Notes under the pieces: model-generated
What the model saw: only the letters and a program-made list of their open reading frames with translations
Database searches by the model: none
What the model was told of the DNA's origin: nothing
Program-made: the position numbers and the translations under genes
In this document: one piece after another, positions 50,657 through 58,230 of the stretch
Layout of the letters: every line of letters starts with the position of its first letter
Numbering within the stretch: the first letter of the stretch is position 1
Assembly (NCBI GenBank): GCA_002343775.1
Contig: DDSH01000012.1
Span: 186,001 to 250,000, forward strand
Reading direction: 5' to 3'
Source: Anaerolineales bacterium UBA2395
GTDB taxonomy: Bacteria; Chloroflexota; Anaerolineae; Anaerolineales; Villigracilaceae
Length of the DNA: 64,000 bases

Positions 50657-51666
50657 TGCTCGAACTTCGCAACGTCGTCAAATCCTACGAAGGCAAGCCG
50701 CTGCTCACCGACATCTCCTTCACTGTCGCACAAGGCGAAACCATTTGTCTACTTGGGGCATCAGGTAGCGGCAAGAGCACTATTTTGAGGATGATCGCGG
50801 GATTGGATTTTCCTGAACGTGGAGCGATTCTGCTAAATAGCCTTGACCTCGCCGGTACACCGCCTCACCTCCGCGACTTTGGCTTGGTCTTCCAAGACTA
50901 TGGGCTTTTCCCTCACCTGAACGTTTTTGACAATATCGCTTTCGGGTTGAAAATGCGTAATGTCCCTGTGGACGAAATCAAACAGCGCGTCTCCGTTTTG
51001 CTTGAGCAAGTCAACCTCTCCGGCTTTGACTCTCGCAAAGTGACCGACCTCTCCGGCGGCGAGCAGCAGCGTGTGGCTCTCGCGCGTGCGCTTGCGCCAA
51101 GTCCGCGTTTGCTGATGTTCGATGAACCTCTTGGTGCATTGGATAGGTCACTGAAAGAAGACTTGCTCAACGAAATTCGTGGCATTTTGCATAAGACAAA
51201 AATCCCCGCCATCTATGTCACTCATGATCAGGAAGAAGCCTTCACCATCGCTGACCGCATTCTTGTTTTGCACGAAGGCACCATTATCCGTGACGCCGCT
51301 CCGCAGGAAATTTGGAAAGAACCTCAGTATGCGGCAGTTGCAAAACTGCTGGGCATTGGAAACATTATTGATGCCGAAATAATTTCAGATAAAAAAGTCA
51401 GAACTGAATTTGGTACTTTCGATATAAACTGTGCAAATAATATTGGAGAAAAAGTTCAATTACTAATTCAAGAGTTCCCCTCTCCCTCAGGGAGAGGGGT
51501 TAGGGGTGAGGGCGAAGCGCAGATTCAACTCACAGTGGAGGATGTGCTTTTTAAGCAGGACCAGTTTCAAGTCAAAGCACGAGGCGGGATCGTCATCCAC
51601 ATGAAAGAAGCACCAAAAGTTGACGATGTCATCACCGTGCAGGTTCAGGTAAAATGCCTGTCATGA
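50656..51666 (+). CDS. thiQ: Thiamine ABC transporter ATP-binding protein
   Basis: ABC ATPase of 336 residues. Walker A is GASGSGKST at about 35-43, the signature is LSGGEQQRVALARAL, Walker B LLMFDEPLGALD and the switch His in YVTHDQEEA. The C-terminal region (from about 235) is an OB/TOBE-like regulatory domain as in FbpC-type ATPases. Within it, PSPSGRGVRGEGEAQ is encoded by a CCCTCTCCCT-type repeat. It is coupled to thiP by a one-base overlap and overlaps the next gene by 13 nt. Confidence 0.93.
   Translation: MLELRNVVKSYEGKPLLTDISFTVAQGETICLLGASGSGKSTILRMIAGLDFPERGAILLNSLDLAGTPPHLRDFGLVFQDYGLFPHLNVFDNIAFGLKMRNVPVDEIKQRVSVLLEQVNLSGFDSRKVTDLSGGEQQRVALARALAPSPRLLMFDEPLGALDRSLKEDLLNEIRGILHKTKIPAIYVTHDQEEAFTIADRILVLHEGTIIRDAAPQEIWKEPQYAAVAKLLGIGNIIDAEIISDKKVRTEFGTFDINCANNIGEKVQLLIQEFPSPSGRGVRGEGEAQIQLTVEDVLFKQDQFQVKARGGIVIHMKEAPKVDDVITVQVQVKCLS
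51476..51512 (+). repeat. CCCTCTCCC inverted repeat inside thiQ
   Basis: TCCCCTCTCCCTCAGGGAGA followed by GGGGTTAGGGGTGAGGG is an imperfect palindrome placed in frame in the 3' third of thiQ. Repeats with this wording are usually intergenic in other genomes; here it adds a basic, Gly-rich peptide. Confidence 0.75.
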
Positions 51667-52112
51667 AAATCCTGAAAAAGAATTTAGCCGATGAAGTGAC
51701 CTGGCAATACGATAGCAAGGTTTTACATCGTGATGAAAATTCGATCACGGTGGAAGCGTTCTTCAATCGTGACGACATGCCGTTTCAAGAGATCGTTTTG
51801 AAACGCAATGACCGCTTTGTGGAGACGTTTTACACCGACAAGTGGTACAACATCTTTGAAATCTATGACCGCGACGATGGCAGGTTGAAGGGTTGGTACT
51901 GCAATATCACCAAGCCCGCTGTGATTGAAGACGGGCTTGTGGCGTATGTGGACCTTGCGCTTGACCTGTGGGTTTCTGCCGATGGTTCGCGCAAAATGTT
52001 GGATGAAGATGAATTGGAAGAATTGAACTTGGATGATTTAACGAGGCAAAAGGTTTATGAAAGTTTGCAGGAACTTGAAGAGCATTTTGAATCAAAAAAT
52101 CCTCCACGATGA
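51654..52112 (+). CDS. DUF402 family protein
   Basis: A 152-residue protein of the DUF402 family, with RDDMPFQEIVLKRNDRFVETFYTDKWYNIFEIYD, the GWYCNIT core and YVDLALDLWVSADG, the usual conserved block; some family members act on nucleoside phosphates. The C-terminal helix is acidic. ATG 51654 (or 51663) lies inside the thiQ end, so it is the last gene of the thiamine unit by position, although its role in thiamine use is unproven. Confidence 0.85.
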   Translation: MPVMKILKKNLADEVTWQYDSKVLHRDENSITVEAFFNRDDMPFQEIVLKRNDRFVETFYTDKWYNIFEIYDRDDGRLKGWYCNITKPAVIEDGLVAYVDLALDLWVSADGSRKMLDEDELEELNLDDLTRQKVYESLQELEEHFESKNPPR

Positions 52113-52129
52113 TGGAGGATTTTTTTTGT
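52093..52129 (+). terminator. Terminator of the thiamine operon
   Basis: AAAAAATCCTCCA and TGGAGGATTTTTTTT form a stem around CGATGA, overlapping the last codons of the DUF402 gene. Confidence 0.9.
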
Positions 52130-52140
52130 GTGGGTGAAAA

Positions 52141-52299
52141 TTACATTCCCATTGCGGCGACGATGGCATCGCCAAAGAACCAGCCGCCAGCCACGACTGA
52201 GCAGCAGCAGCAAAGCAATACCACGACAACGATGCCGATGATCAAACCGGTGTTGTTCTTTTTGGGTTCTTCCGAGGGGGTGACGGGCATTTCAGACAT
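52141..52299 (-). CDS. Small Cys-rich single-pass membrane protein
   Basis: A 52-residue ORF. It reads MSEMPVTPSEEPKKNNTGLI, then a transmembrane stretch IIGIVVVVLLCCCCSVVAGG with four consecutive Cys, then WFFGDAIVAAMGM. The minus-strand sequence GGAGAAATCATC gives a good ribosome binding site. The layout, a Pro-rich cytoplasmic start and one helix with a Cys run, occurs in small membrane proteins of unknown function. The convergent terminator at 52093-52129 has an A-run on its other side that can stop this transcript. Confidence 0.7.
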   Translation of the reverse strand: MSEMPVTPSEEPKKNNTGLIIGIVVVVLLCCCCSVVAGGWFFGDAIVAAMGM

Positions 52300-52356
52300 G
52301 ATGATTTCTCCTTATACGAAAATGGGTTGGTCAAATTTCGTGCATTATAAACGAAA

Positions 52357-52929
52357 TCAGGCGGTTTGCGATTTTTGACTTCGGCGCATCCACCACCAGA
52401 TGACGAACGCGAATACGACGATGAGAATAGTGCCCATAACGATGGGGATCATGATCGCGAGGACAGACGAAATGAAGGCGATAATGTCTTCGGCAATTGA
52501 GACGGGCACATTGCCTGCTCCACCCGTTGTAGCAGTGACGGCTGGACGTACAGCCGCCGCCTTGACGGTGTGGACGCTGCCAGCCACCAGTAAGCCGCAC
52601 GCGAGTGCCAGCACGGGGTTGATATCGGTGATGACGTTGGCGCTGGCGGCAAAGGCGACGGCGCCTGCCACCGGGCGGACAACGGTCTGGATGATGTCGT
52701 TGATGTGGTTGACGGCGGGGACTTTATCTGCCACCATTTCGATGATGACGAGGACGCCGAGCAGGATGAGGATCCATGGGTTGGCGAGCAGGTCAAAGGG
52801 TTGGGCGAGTTTCAGTGTGTTCGGGAAGTAGTGAGCGATCACGCCGACCACCAGCAATGGAATGTAGGCGTTCAGCCCGGCGCTGGCGGAAAGCCCGAAT
52901 GCGGAAAAAATTCCGAGCAAGAGTTCCAT
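52357..52929 (-). CDS. DUF4126 membrane protein
   Basis: A 190-residue integral membrane protein with five to six helices. FGLSASAGLNAYIPLLVVG at the N-terminus and EMVADKVPAVNHINDIIQTVVRPVAGA in the middle are the DUF4126 signatures. Function unknown. GAAGGAGAAATC precedes the ATG. It lies 60 nt downstream of the DUF2085 gene on the same strand. Confidence 0.85.
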   Translation of the reverse strand: MELLLGIFSAFGLSASAGLNAYIPLLVVGVIAHYFPNTLKLAQPFDLLANPWILILLGVLVIIEMVADKVPAVNHINDIIQTVVRPVAGAVAFAASANVITDINPVLALACGLLVAGSVHTVKAAAVRPAVTATTGGAGNVPVSIAEDIIAFISSVLAIMIPIVMGTILIVVFAFVIWWWMRRSQKSQTA

Positions 52930-52989
52930 GATTTCTCCTTCTTCAGAAAACGTACATCTCTATTATACGATTTTTGGATGTTTTCGTTG

Positions 52990-53829
52990 TTAGCCGGTCA
53001 TGCCGGGGAAGCCGTTCCAGGTGCCTGTGAATTGCAGTCGGAGCAGGTCAATGCCCAGGACGAGCAGCAAAGCCAGGGTCAAGCCTGAAGCGAAAGCGAG
53101 CCATAACTGGCGTGGGTGGTCGAAGGTGTTGTCCTGTTTCATGATGATGATCCATAAAATCCCAAAGACGGTCACGAGCAGCGACAATGTGCCAAGCGCG
53201 CTGATGTAGGCAATGGGGTATAGGACGATAGGGCTGTCTGTGAGAATGAGCAGGTTGATGATAACGATGATCGCGGAGAGGATGCCGAGTTGTTTGAAGC
53301 CGAGTGCGGGGCGGTTATCGGCTGTGCGCCAGAGGGTCTGGTTGACGACCGGGAACAAAACGGAGGCAAGCGCAATGCCCATGCCAGAACCGGTGAACAA
53401 TCGCAAGATATTGTTGGGAACATACAGGTTGGGGATCTGTTCCAAACCGCCCGAGGTCTGTTTGAGGAGGTAAATGTAGGAGTTCGTTCCGTCGATGCCG
53501 AAGGCGAGGAAGAAAGCGACGAGAATGGCGAGGACACCCTTGGAGGGAAGTTGGCTGCGCCTGCCGCTTACAACGGCTTGAAAGAGGAGGGCAATGCCTG
53601 CGGCATAGAATTCGCCCGTGCAGCGCGCGCAGAGCGGCAGTTGACGGTCGTCGATCTGGAAGGAGCGTTCGTCGATGCGGTGACAGACGGCGTAGCCGAT
53701 GGCATCCAGTTTGCCGAGCGCGCCTTCGGGGGCGATGATGAACCATGCCGCCACGGCGATGATGGCGGCAAGCGGGACGATCCAACTGGCAATGGTTTCG
53801 AATTTGGAAGGTTGGGGCTGGGTTTGCAT
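52990..53829 (-). CDS. DUF2085 membrane protein
   Basis: A 279-residue membrane protein with about seven hydrophobic segments. The diagnostic segment is YAVCHRIDERSF followed by LPLCARCTGEFYAAG (about residues 45-75), a conserved Cys/His set that may bind metal. Function of the family is unknown. ATG 53829 is chosen because it begins 6 nt after a minus-strand TATAAT, implying a leaderless mRNA; the much longer frame upstream runs antisense through the phosphofructokinase gene. Confidence 0.85.
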   Translation of the reverse strand: MQTQPQPSKFETIASWIVPLAAIIAVAAWFIIAPEGALGKLDAIGYAVCHRIDERSFQIDDRQLPLCARCTGEFYAAGIALLFQAVVSGRRSQLPSKGVLAILVAFFLAFGIDGTNSYIYLLKQTSGGLEQIPNLYVPNNILRLFTGSGMGIALASVLFPVVNQTLWRTADNRPALGFKQLGILSAIIVIINLLILTDSPIVLYPIAYISALGTLSLLVTVFGILWIIIMKQDNTFDHPRQLWLAFASGLTLALLLVLGIDLLRLQFTGTWNGFPGMTG

Positions 53830-53835
53830 CGCCAC

Positions 53836-53841
53836 ATTATA
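53836..53841 (-). promoter_or_regulatory. -10 box for leaderless DUF2085 transcript
   Basis: TATAAT on the minus strand is followed by 6 nt and ATG at 53829. Confidence 0.6.
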
Positions 53842-53935
53842 TGTGGGTTGAAAGTGATTTGCAAGAAAAGGATGTATGATTAAGCGGGATGAACCTTTCT
53901 TTATCATGAGTCTGTAACATTCAAGGAGGTGTGTG

Positions 53936-55018
53936 ATGAAACGGATCGGTATCCTTACGGGCGGCGGTGATGCGCCGGGTTTGAATGCGGTCATCCGCGC
54001 GGCGGTAAAGACGGCGATCAACCAATTTGGCTGTGAAGTGGTTGGAATCCGCAACGGGTACGATGGATTCCTTGAAAAGGATGGGATCATTCCGCTCGGC
54101 GTGGAGGCTGTGCGTGGGATTCTGCCGCGTGGCGGGACGATCCTCGGGGCGGCAAATCGCGGGAACCCCTACGCGCGCAAGGTGATCCGCGATGGGCAGG
54201 AGGTCACCATCGACGTTTCGGACGAGATCGTAAAAGGCATTCGGGAACAAAAACTCGATGCGCTTCTTGTCCTCGGCGGAGATGGGACTCTGCACATTGC
54301 GCATGAACTCGCCCGAAAGGGGGTGCCGGTCATCGGTGTGCCGAAGACGATTGACAACGATATCGGCGGAACGGAGATTACCTTCGGTTTCGATACGGCT
54401 TTGAACATCGCCACCGAAGCGTTGGACCGTTTGCACACTACAGCAGAATCTCACCATCGTGCGATGGTCGTCGAACTGATGGGGCGCGATGCGGGTTTCA
54501 TCGCTTTGAATGCGGGCGTTTCCGGCGGCGCAGACGTGATCCTGATCCCCGAGATTCCGTTCAAGTTTGAAAGCATTATGAAAAAAATTCGTGAACGCGC
54601 CGACAAGGGGCGCAAGTTCAGCCTGCTCGCGGTTTCTGAAGGCGCAAAGCCGATGGGCGGTGGACAGGTCTATTCAAGAAAAGGGGATGAAGTCTACGTG
54701 CCGCGCCTCGGCGGGATCGGTCAGGTGGTGGCGGAATACATCGAAGATCAGGGATTTGAATCGCGCGTGACCGTGCTGGGTCATGTTCAGCGCGGTGGGA
54801 CGCCCACCGCCTTCGACCGCTGGCTTGCCACACGCTACGGCGCGGCGGCTGTCCGCTTGGCGGCGCGCGGCGGATTCGACCGCATGGTTGCTTTGGCAAG
54901 CGGAGAGATCACCGACATTGAACTGGCAAAGGCAGTTGCCGTTCCCAAGCGCGTGAATCCAGAAGGCGACGCGGTTATCACGGCGCGGAACATCGGGATT
55001 TCCTTTGGAGACGAATGA
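53936..55018 (+). CDS. pfkA: 6-phosphofructokinase
   Basis: Glycolytic enzyme phosphorylating fructose 6-phosphate, 360 residues. Visible motifs are ILTGGGDAPGLNAVIR (N-terminal phosphate loop), ALLVLGGDGTLHIA, GVPKTIDNDIGGTEITFGFDTA with the catalytic Asp, and MGRDAGFIAL. Gly in GGDGT is the ATP-type residue, whereas Lys in PKTIDND is the residue common in pyrophosphate-dependent enzymes, so the phosphoryl donor is uncertain. ATG 53936 has AAGGAGG 6-8 nt upstream. Confidence 0.93.
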   Translation: MKRIGILTGGGDAPGLNAVIRAAVKTAINQFGCEVVGIRNGYDGFLEKDGIIPLGVEAVRGILPRGGTILGAANRGNPYARKVIRDGQEVTIDVSDEIVKGIREQKLDALLVLGGDGTLHIAHELARKGVPVIGVPKTIDNDIGGTEITFGFDTALNIATEALDRLHTTAESHHRAMVVELMGRDAGFIALNAGVSGGADVILIPEIPFKFESIMKKIRERADKGRKFSLLAVSEGAKPMGGGQVYSRKGDEVYVPRLGGIGQVVAEYIEDQGFESRVTVLGHVQRGGTPTAFDRWLATRYGAAAVRLAARGGFDRMVALASGEITDIELAKAVAVPKRVNPEGDAVITARNIGISFGDE

Positions 55019-55040
55019 AGGGGTTAACTAACCCCTAGAT

Positions 55041-55056
55041 AGTGACTTTTTTCACT
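55041..55056. promoter_or_regulatory. CRP-type operator upstream of amino acid transporter
   Basis: AGTGA-CTTTTT-TCACT is a perfect 5-6-5 inverted repeat, matching the GTGA-N6-TCAC core of CRP-family sites. Its centre is about 42 nt upstream of a start predicted from TATCGT at 55079-55084, the class II activator position. No good -35 box is present, consistent with activator dependence. Confidence 0.5.
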
Positions 55057-55135
55057 TACGATTACCCCCCGAACGTGCTATCGTTTTTGCTGTTCCCAAA
55101 TCCAGCATTTTCAATAGAAGAAAGGATTGAACAGC

Positions 55136-55924
55136 ATGAAACGTTTTTTGGGTTTGATGTCGCTTCTTGTCCTTGCGAGCCTCCTGCTTGCGTCCTGTGG
55201 CGGTGCCTCCGGCAGCCATTTGGATACGATCAAACAGAACGGCGTCATCAAAGTCGGTACCAGTGCGGATTACCCTCCGTTCGAGTACATTGATGAGAGC
55301 GGCAACCGGGTGGGGTTTGACATCGAGCTGATGGAAGAAATTGCCAGGCGCCTCGGCGTGACCGTGGAGTGGGTCGACATGCCCTTCGACAGTCTCATCG
55401 CCGGAGTGCAGGAAGGCAAGATCGACGCCTCCATCTCCGCTTTCAACTACACCGAAGAGCGCGATCAGGTGGTGGACTTCTCCGAACCCTACTACATGGG
55501 TGAGGATGCCTTCCTTGTTGCGGAAAGTTTCACCGGCATGATTGCCGCGCCTGAAGATGTCGCTTCATTCAAAGTCGGAGTTCAAACTGGAACGACGCAG
55601 GATGCGTGGCTGACGGATTCACTCGTCGCCGAAGGCCTGCTTCCCGAAGAGAATCTCTTCCGCTATGACCGCGCCGACCAGGCTGCGCTCGATCTCAAGA
55701 ACGGCCGCATAGATGTGATGATGGCAGATTACATCCCCGCCGCGGCGCTTGCCGAGCAGATCGGCGGACTGAAGATCGCCTATCAGGCGGTCATCTCCAG
55801 CGGACCGACCAACATCGTCATCCCCGAAGGCGATGCAGAACTGAAACAAGCCATCGATGAAATTCTGGTTGAACTCGAGTCGGAAGGCTTCATCGAAGCG
55901 CTTGGGCTCAAATACTTCCAGTAA
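55136..55924 (+). CDS. Polar amino acid ABC transporter substrate-binding protein
   Basis: Lipoprotein receptor (SBP_bac_3 type), 262 residues, lipobox LLASC at about residue 19. Family markers are IKVGTSADYPPFEYIDESGNRVGFDIELMEEIA, VDFSEPYYMGEDAFLV and VGVQTGTTQDAW. The Asp/Arg region of the amino acid pocket appears present, but the preferred amino acid cannot be stated. ATG 55136 follows GAAAGGATTGAACAGC. First gene of a four-gene transporter operon, separated from the permease by a stable hairpin. Confidence 0.93.
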   Translation: MKRFLGLMSLLVLASLLLASCGGASGSHLDTIKQNGVIKVGTSADYPPFEYIDESGNRVGFDIELMEEIARRLGVTVEWVDMPFDSLIAGVQEGKIDASISAFNYTEERDQVVDFSEPYYMGEDAFLVAESFTGMIAAPEDVASFKVGVQTGTTQDAWLTDSLVAEGLLPEENLFRYDRADQAALDLKNGRIDVMMADYIPAAALAEQIGGLKIAYQAVISSGPTNIVIPEGDAELKQAIDEILVELESEGFIEALGLKYFQ

Positions 55925-55933
55925 TCAAAATTT

Positions 55934-55961
55934 CATGGGCAGGTCATGTGACCTGCCCATG
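55934..55961 (+). promoter_or_regulatory. Intercistronic hairpin in the transporter operon
   Basis: CATGGGCAGGTCA and TGACCTGCCCATG form a perfect 13-bp palindrome (2-nt centre), with no T-tract. It sits between the binding-protein gene and the first permease gene, where such hairpins commonly protect the upstream message and raise binding protein over permease. Confidence 0.7.
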
Positions 55962-55972
55962 ACCTTTAAGTG

Positions 55973-56620
55973 ATGCTATCGAATTTTGTTTTGTACATCT
56001 TTCAGGGGATCTCAGTCACCATTGCCGTGACGTTGGTGGCATTGCCTGCCGGTTTGGTCATCGGGCTGGGGCTTGCACTCGTTTATAACTATGGCGGGAA
56101 ATGGGCGGCTCGTTTTGCCGGCATATACAGTCTGCTAATGCGCGGTGTGCCTCCCATCGTCTTGCTATTCATTCTTTATTTTATTCTCTCCGGCAAGTAC
56201 ATCAACCTCTCGCCGTTCTGGGCGGGTTCTATCTCGCTTGGCATCGTCAGCAGTGCCTATCAAATGGAAATTCTGCGCGGCGCATTGACCGCTGTCGGCG
56301 GCGGACAAATGACCGCAGCCCGCGCCATCGGCATGAGCCGTATGGATGCGATCCGCTTCATCATCATCCCGCAGGCAGTGCGGCTTGCCATCCCGCCGTG
56401 GTCCAACGAGGCATCCATTGTTTTAAAAGATTCATCGTTAGTGTACGCACTCGGCGTCGAGGAGATTTTGAGGCGCGCCCAGCAACTCAGCGCCACCACG
56501 CAACAGCCATTTCTCGCATATGGCACGGCTGCGCTCATTTATTTTGTGCTTGTTTTCTTTGCCAATCGCGGTTTGGATCATCTCTCTGAGAAACTCAAAC
56601 TGCCCACCAACCCGGTGTAA
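55973..56620 (+). CDS. Amino acid ABC transporter permease 1
   Basis: A HisM/GlnP-type permease of about 215 residues with five transmembrane helices. MRGVPPIVLLFILYF and the coupling loop MTAARAIGMSRMDAIRFIIIPQAVRLAIP (EAA motif) are clear. The start is ATG 55973; GTG 55970 is an equal alternative. It is followed 11 nt later by the ATPase gene. Confidence 0.92.
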   Translation: MLSNFVLYIFQGISVTIAVTLVALPAGLVIGLGLALVYNYGGKWAARFAGIYSLLMRGVPPIVLLFILYFILSGKYINLSPFWAGSISLGIVSSAYQMEILRGALTAVGGGQMTAARAIGMSRMDAIRFIIIPQAVRLAIPPWSNEASIVLKDSSLVYALGVEEILRRAQQLSATTQQPFLAYGTAALIYFVLVFFANRGLDHLSEKLKLPTNPV

Positions 56621-56631
56621 GCGGAGCATTT

Positions 56632-57396
56632 ATGGATACTCCAGTCATTTTGCAAGCCAGGAACGTGACTAAAATTTACGGTGAGAATATCATCTTCAAA
56701 GATATTTCGCTCGATGTGCATGAAGGCGAAACCATCGTCATCATCGGTCCGAGCGGAACGGGCAAAAGCACGCTCCTGCGTTGCATGAATTTGCTGACCC
56801 ACGTCAACAGCGGGCAGATCTTCCTCGAAGGTCGCGAGATCACCGCGCATGGCGTGAATGAAGACGAAGTCCGCCAGAACATGGGTATGGTCTTCCAGAA
56901 CTTTTTGCTTTTCAACCATCTTACCGCGCTCGACAATGTGATGATCGGTTTGACAAAAGTAAAGAAAATGCCCAGGCAACAGGCGCACGAAAAAGCCATA
57001 CGTGAACTCACCCGTGTCGGCTTGGCAGACCGCGCCAACCATTACCCCGGTCAACTCTCCGGCGGGCAGCAGCAGCGCGTTGCCATTGCCCGCGCGCTTG
57101 CCATGGACCCAAAGGTGATGCTCTTTGATGAGCCTACCTCTGCGCTTGACCCGGAACTCATCGGTGAAGTGCTCGGTGTGATGTCTCAACTTGCGCGTGA
57201 CCGCATGACCATGATCGTCGTCTCGCATGAGATGGGCTTTGCGCGCGAAGTCGCTGACCGTATCGTCTTTATGGAGAAGGGAAGCATCGTCGAGCAGGGC
57301 GCACCGGATGACTTGTTCGAACGTCCGCAGCACGCCCGCACCCGCGAATTTCTGTGGAAGATCACCGAACTGTACGGCAAGAAAGAGAAGAAATGA
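56632..57396 (+). CDS. Amino acid ABC transporter ATP-binding protein
   Basis: GlnQ/HisP-type ATPase of 254 residues. Walker A is GPSGTGKST at about 38-46, the Q-loop is in MVFQNFLLF, the signature is LSGGQQQRVAIARAL, Walker B VMLFDEPTSALDPE and the switch His in VVSHEMGFAREVAD. It overlaps the second permease gene by 4 nt. Confidence 0.95.
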   Translation: MDTPVILQARNVTKIYGENIIFKDISLDVHEGETIVIIGPSGTGKSTLLRCMNLLTHVNSGQIFLEGREITAHGVNEDEVRQNMGMVFQNFLLFNHLTALDNVMIGLTKVKKMPRQQAHEKAIRELTRVGLADRANHYPGQLSGGQQQRVAIARALAMDPKVMLFDEPTSALDPELIGEVLGVMSQLARDRMTMIVVSHEMGFAREVADRIVFMEKGSIVEQGAPDDLFERPQHARTREFLWKITELYGKKEKK

Positions 57397-58073
57397 CCGA
57401 CTTCTTTGAATTCTTCGTGCGCTTCCTACCGGACCTGTTGAAGGGTGCCGGTATGACGCTTCTCCTCACGTTTGAGGGGCTCGCCGCCGGATTCATACTT
57501 GGTTTGGCATCTGCGCTTGCTCGCGCCTATGGCAACAGGTTCTGGCGCGGACTCGCCGTCGGGTATATCGAACTTTTTCGCGGCACGCCGCTGTTGATGC
57601 AGTTGTTTTTGCTGTATTACGGCTTGCCCGGGTTGGGCATCACGCTCTCGCGCGAATTGGCAGCCTTCCTCGCGCTGGGACTGAACTCCGGCGCCTATCA
57701 AGCCGAATACCTGCGCGGCTCCATCCTCGCCATTGGTGATGGACAAATGATGGCTGGACGTGCCATTGGCTTGTCGAAATGGTCGGCGGTCTTCAACATC
57801 ATCCTGCCGCAATCGCTGCGTTTGGCAATTCCCGCCTGGGCGAATGAACCGGTCTCGTTGCTCAAATCCACTTCGGTCGTGTTCCTCATCGCTGTCCCTG
57901 AATTGATGGCGCGCGCCAAGACCATCGCAGCCAGAACCTACGACCCCATCGGCTCTTACATGGCGGTGGCGGTGATCTATCTTGCCCTTGTCTTCGTTGT
58001 GGATTTTTTTATGAAATGGCTTGAAACACACACACGCATCCCCGGCTTGGAGTTGGAAGGCAGGAAAGCGTAA
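57393..58073 (+). CDS. Amino acid ABC transporter permease 2
   Basis: Second HisM/GlnP-type permease, 226 residues, five transmembrane helices. ELFRGTPLLMQLFLLYYGLPG and the coupling loop MMAGRAIGLSKWSAVFNIILPQSLRLAIP identify it. ATG 57393 overlaps the ATPase stop (ATGA). With permease 1 it would form the heterodimeric channel of the importer. Repeat sequence follows the stop. Confidence 0.92.
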   Translation: MTDFFEFFVRFLPDLLKGAGMTLLLTFEGLAAGFILGLASALARAYGNRFWRGLAVGYIELFRGTPLLMQLFLLYYGLPGLGITLSRELAAFLALGLNSGAYQAEYLRGSILAIGDGQMMAGRAIGLSKWSAVFNIILPQSLRLAIPAWANEPVSLLKSTSVVFLIAVPELMARAKTIAARTYDPIGSYMAVAVIYLALVFVVDFFMKWLETHTRIPGLELEGRKA

Positions 58074-58080
58074 GTAAATT

Positions 58081-58147
58081 TAACCGCAAAGTGCGCTAAG
58101 GACGCGAAGTTTAAATTCTTTCTTTTCGCTCTTCGTGTGCATGGCGG
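58081..58147. repeat. Dispersed AACCGCAAAG / TTCGCGTC-type repeat
   Basis: AACCGCAAAGTGCGCTAAGG followed by ACGCGAAG, then a reversed-looking TTCTTTTCGCTCTTCGTGTG and CATGGCGGT. It follows the transporter operon and is similar in wording to the repeat at 47145-47179. Confidence 0.6.
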
Positions 58148-58171
58148 TAGGAAAATTGCAAAGAATGAATA

Positions 58172-58206
58172 AATAAAAAGAAGGTTGAGGATGTTCCTCA
58201 ACCTTC
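58172..58206 (-). terminator. Terminator of the M29 aminopeptidase gene
   Basis: GAAGGTTGAGG (58180-58190) and CCTCAACCTTC (58196-58206) form a perfect 11-bp stem; on the minus strand it is followed by TTTTTATTTATT. Its arms are in the ACCTTCAAC repeat vocabulary, so a repeat appears to serve as the terminator. Confidence 0.85.
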
Positions 58207-58230
58207 AACTTTTAACCTGTAACATTCAAC

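Noticed and set aside
53830..54090. 87-codon N-terminal extension of the DUF2085 protein
   Set aside because: It is antisense to the 5' end of the phosphofructokinase gene, and the leaderless-type -10 box fixes the start at 53829.
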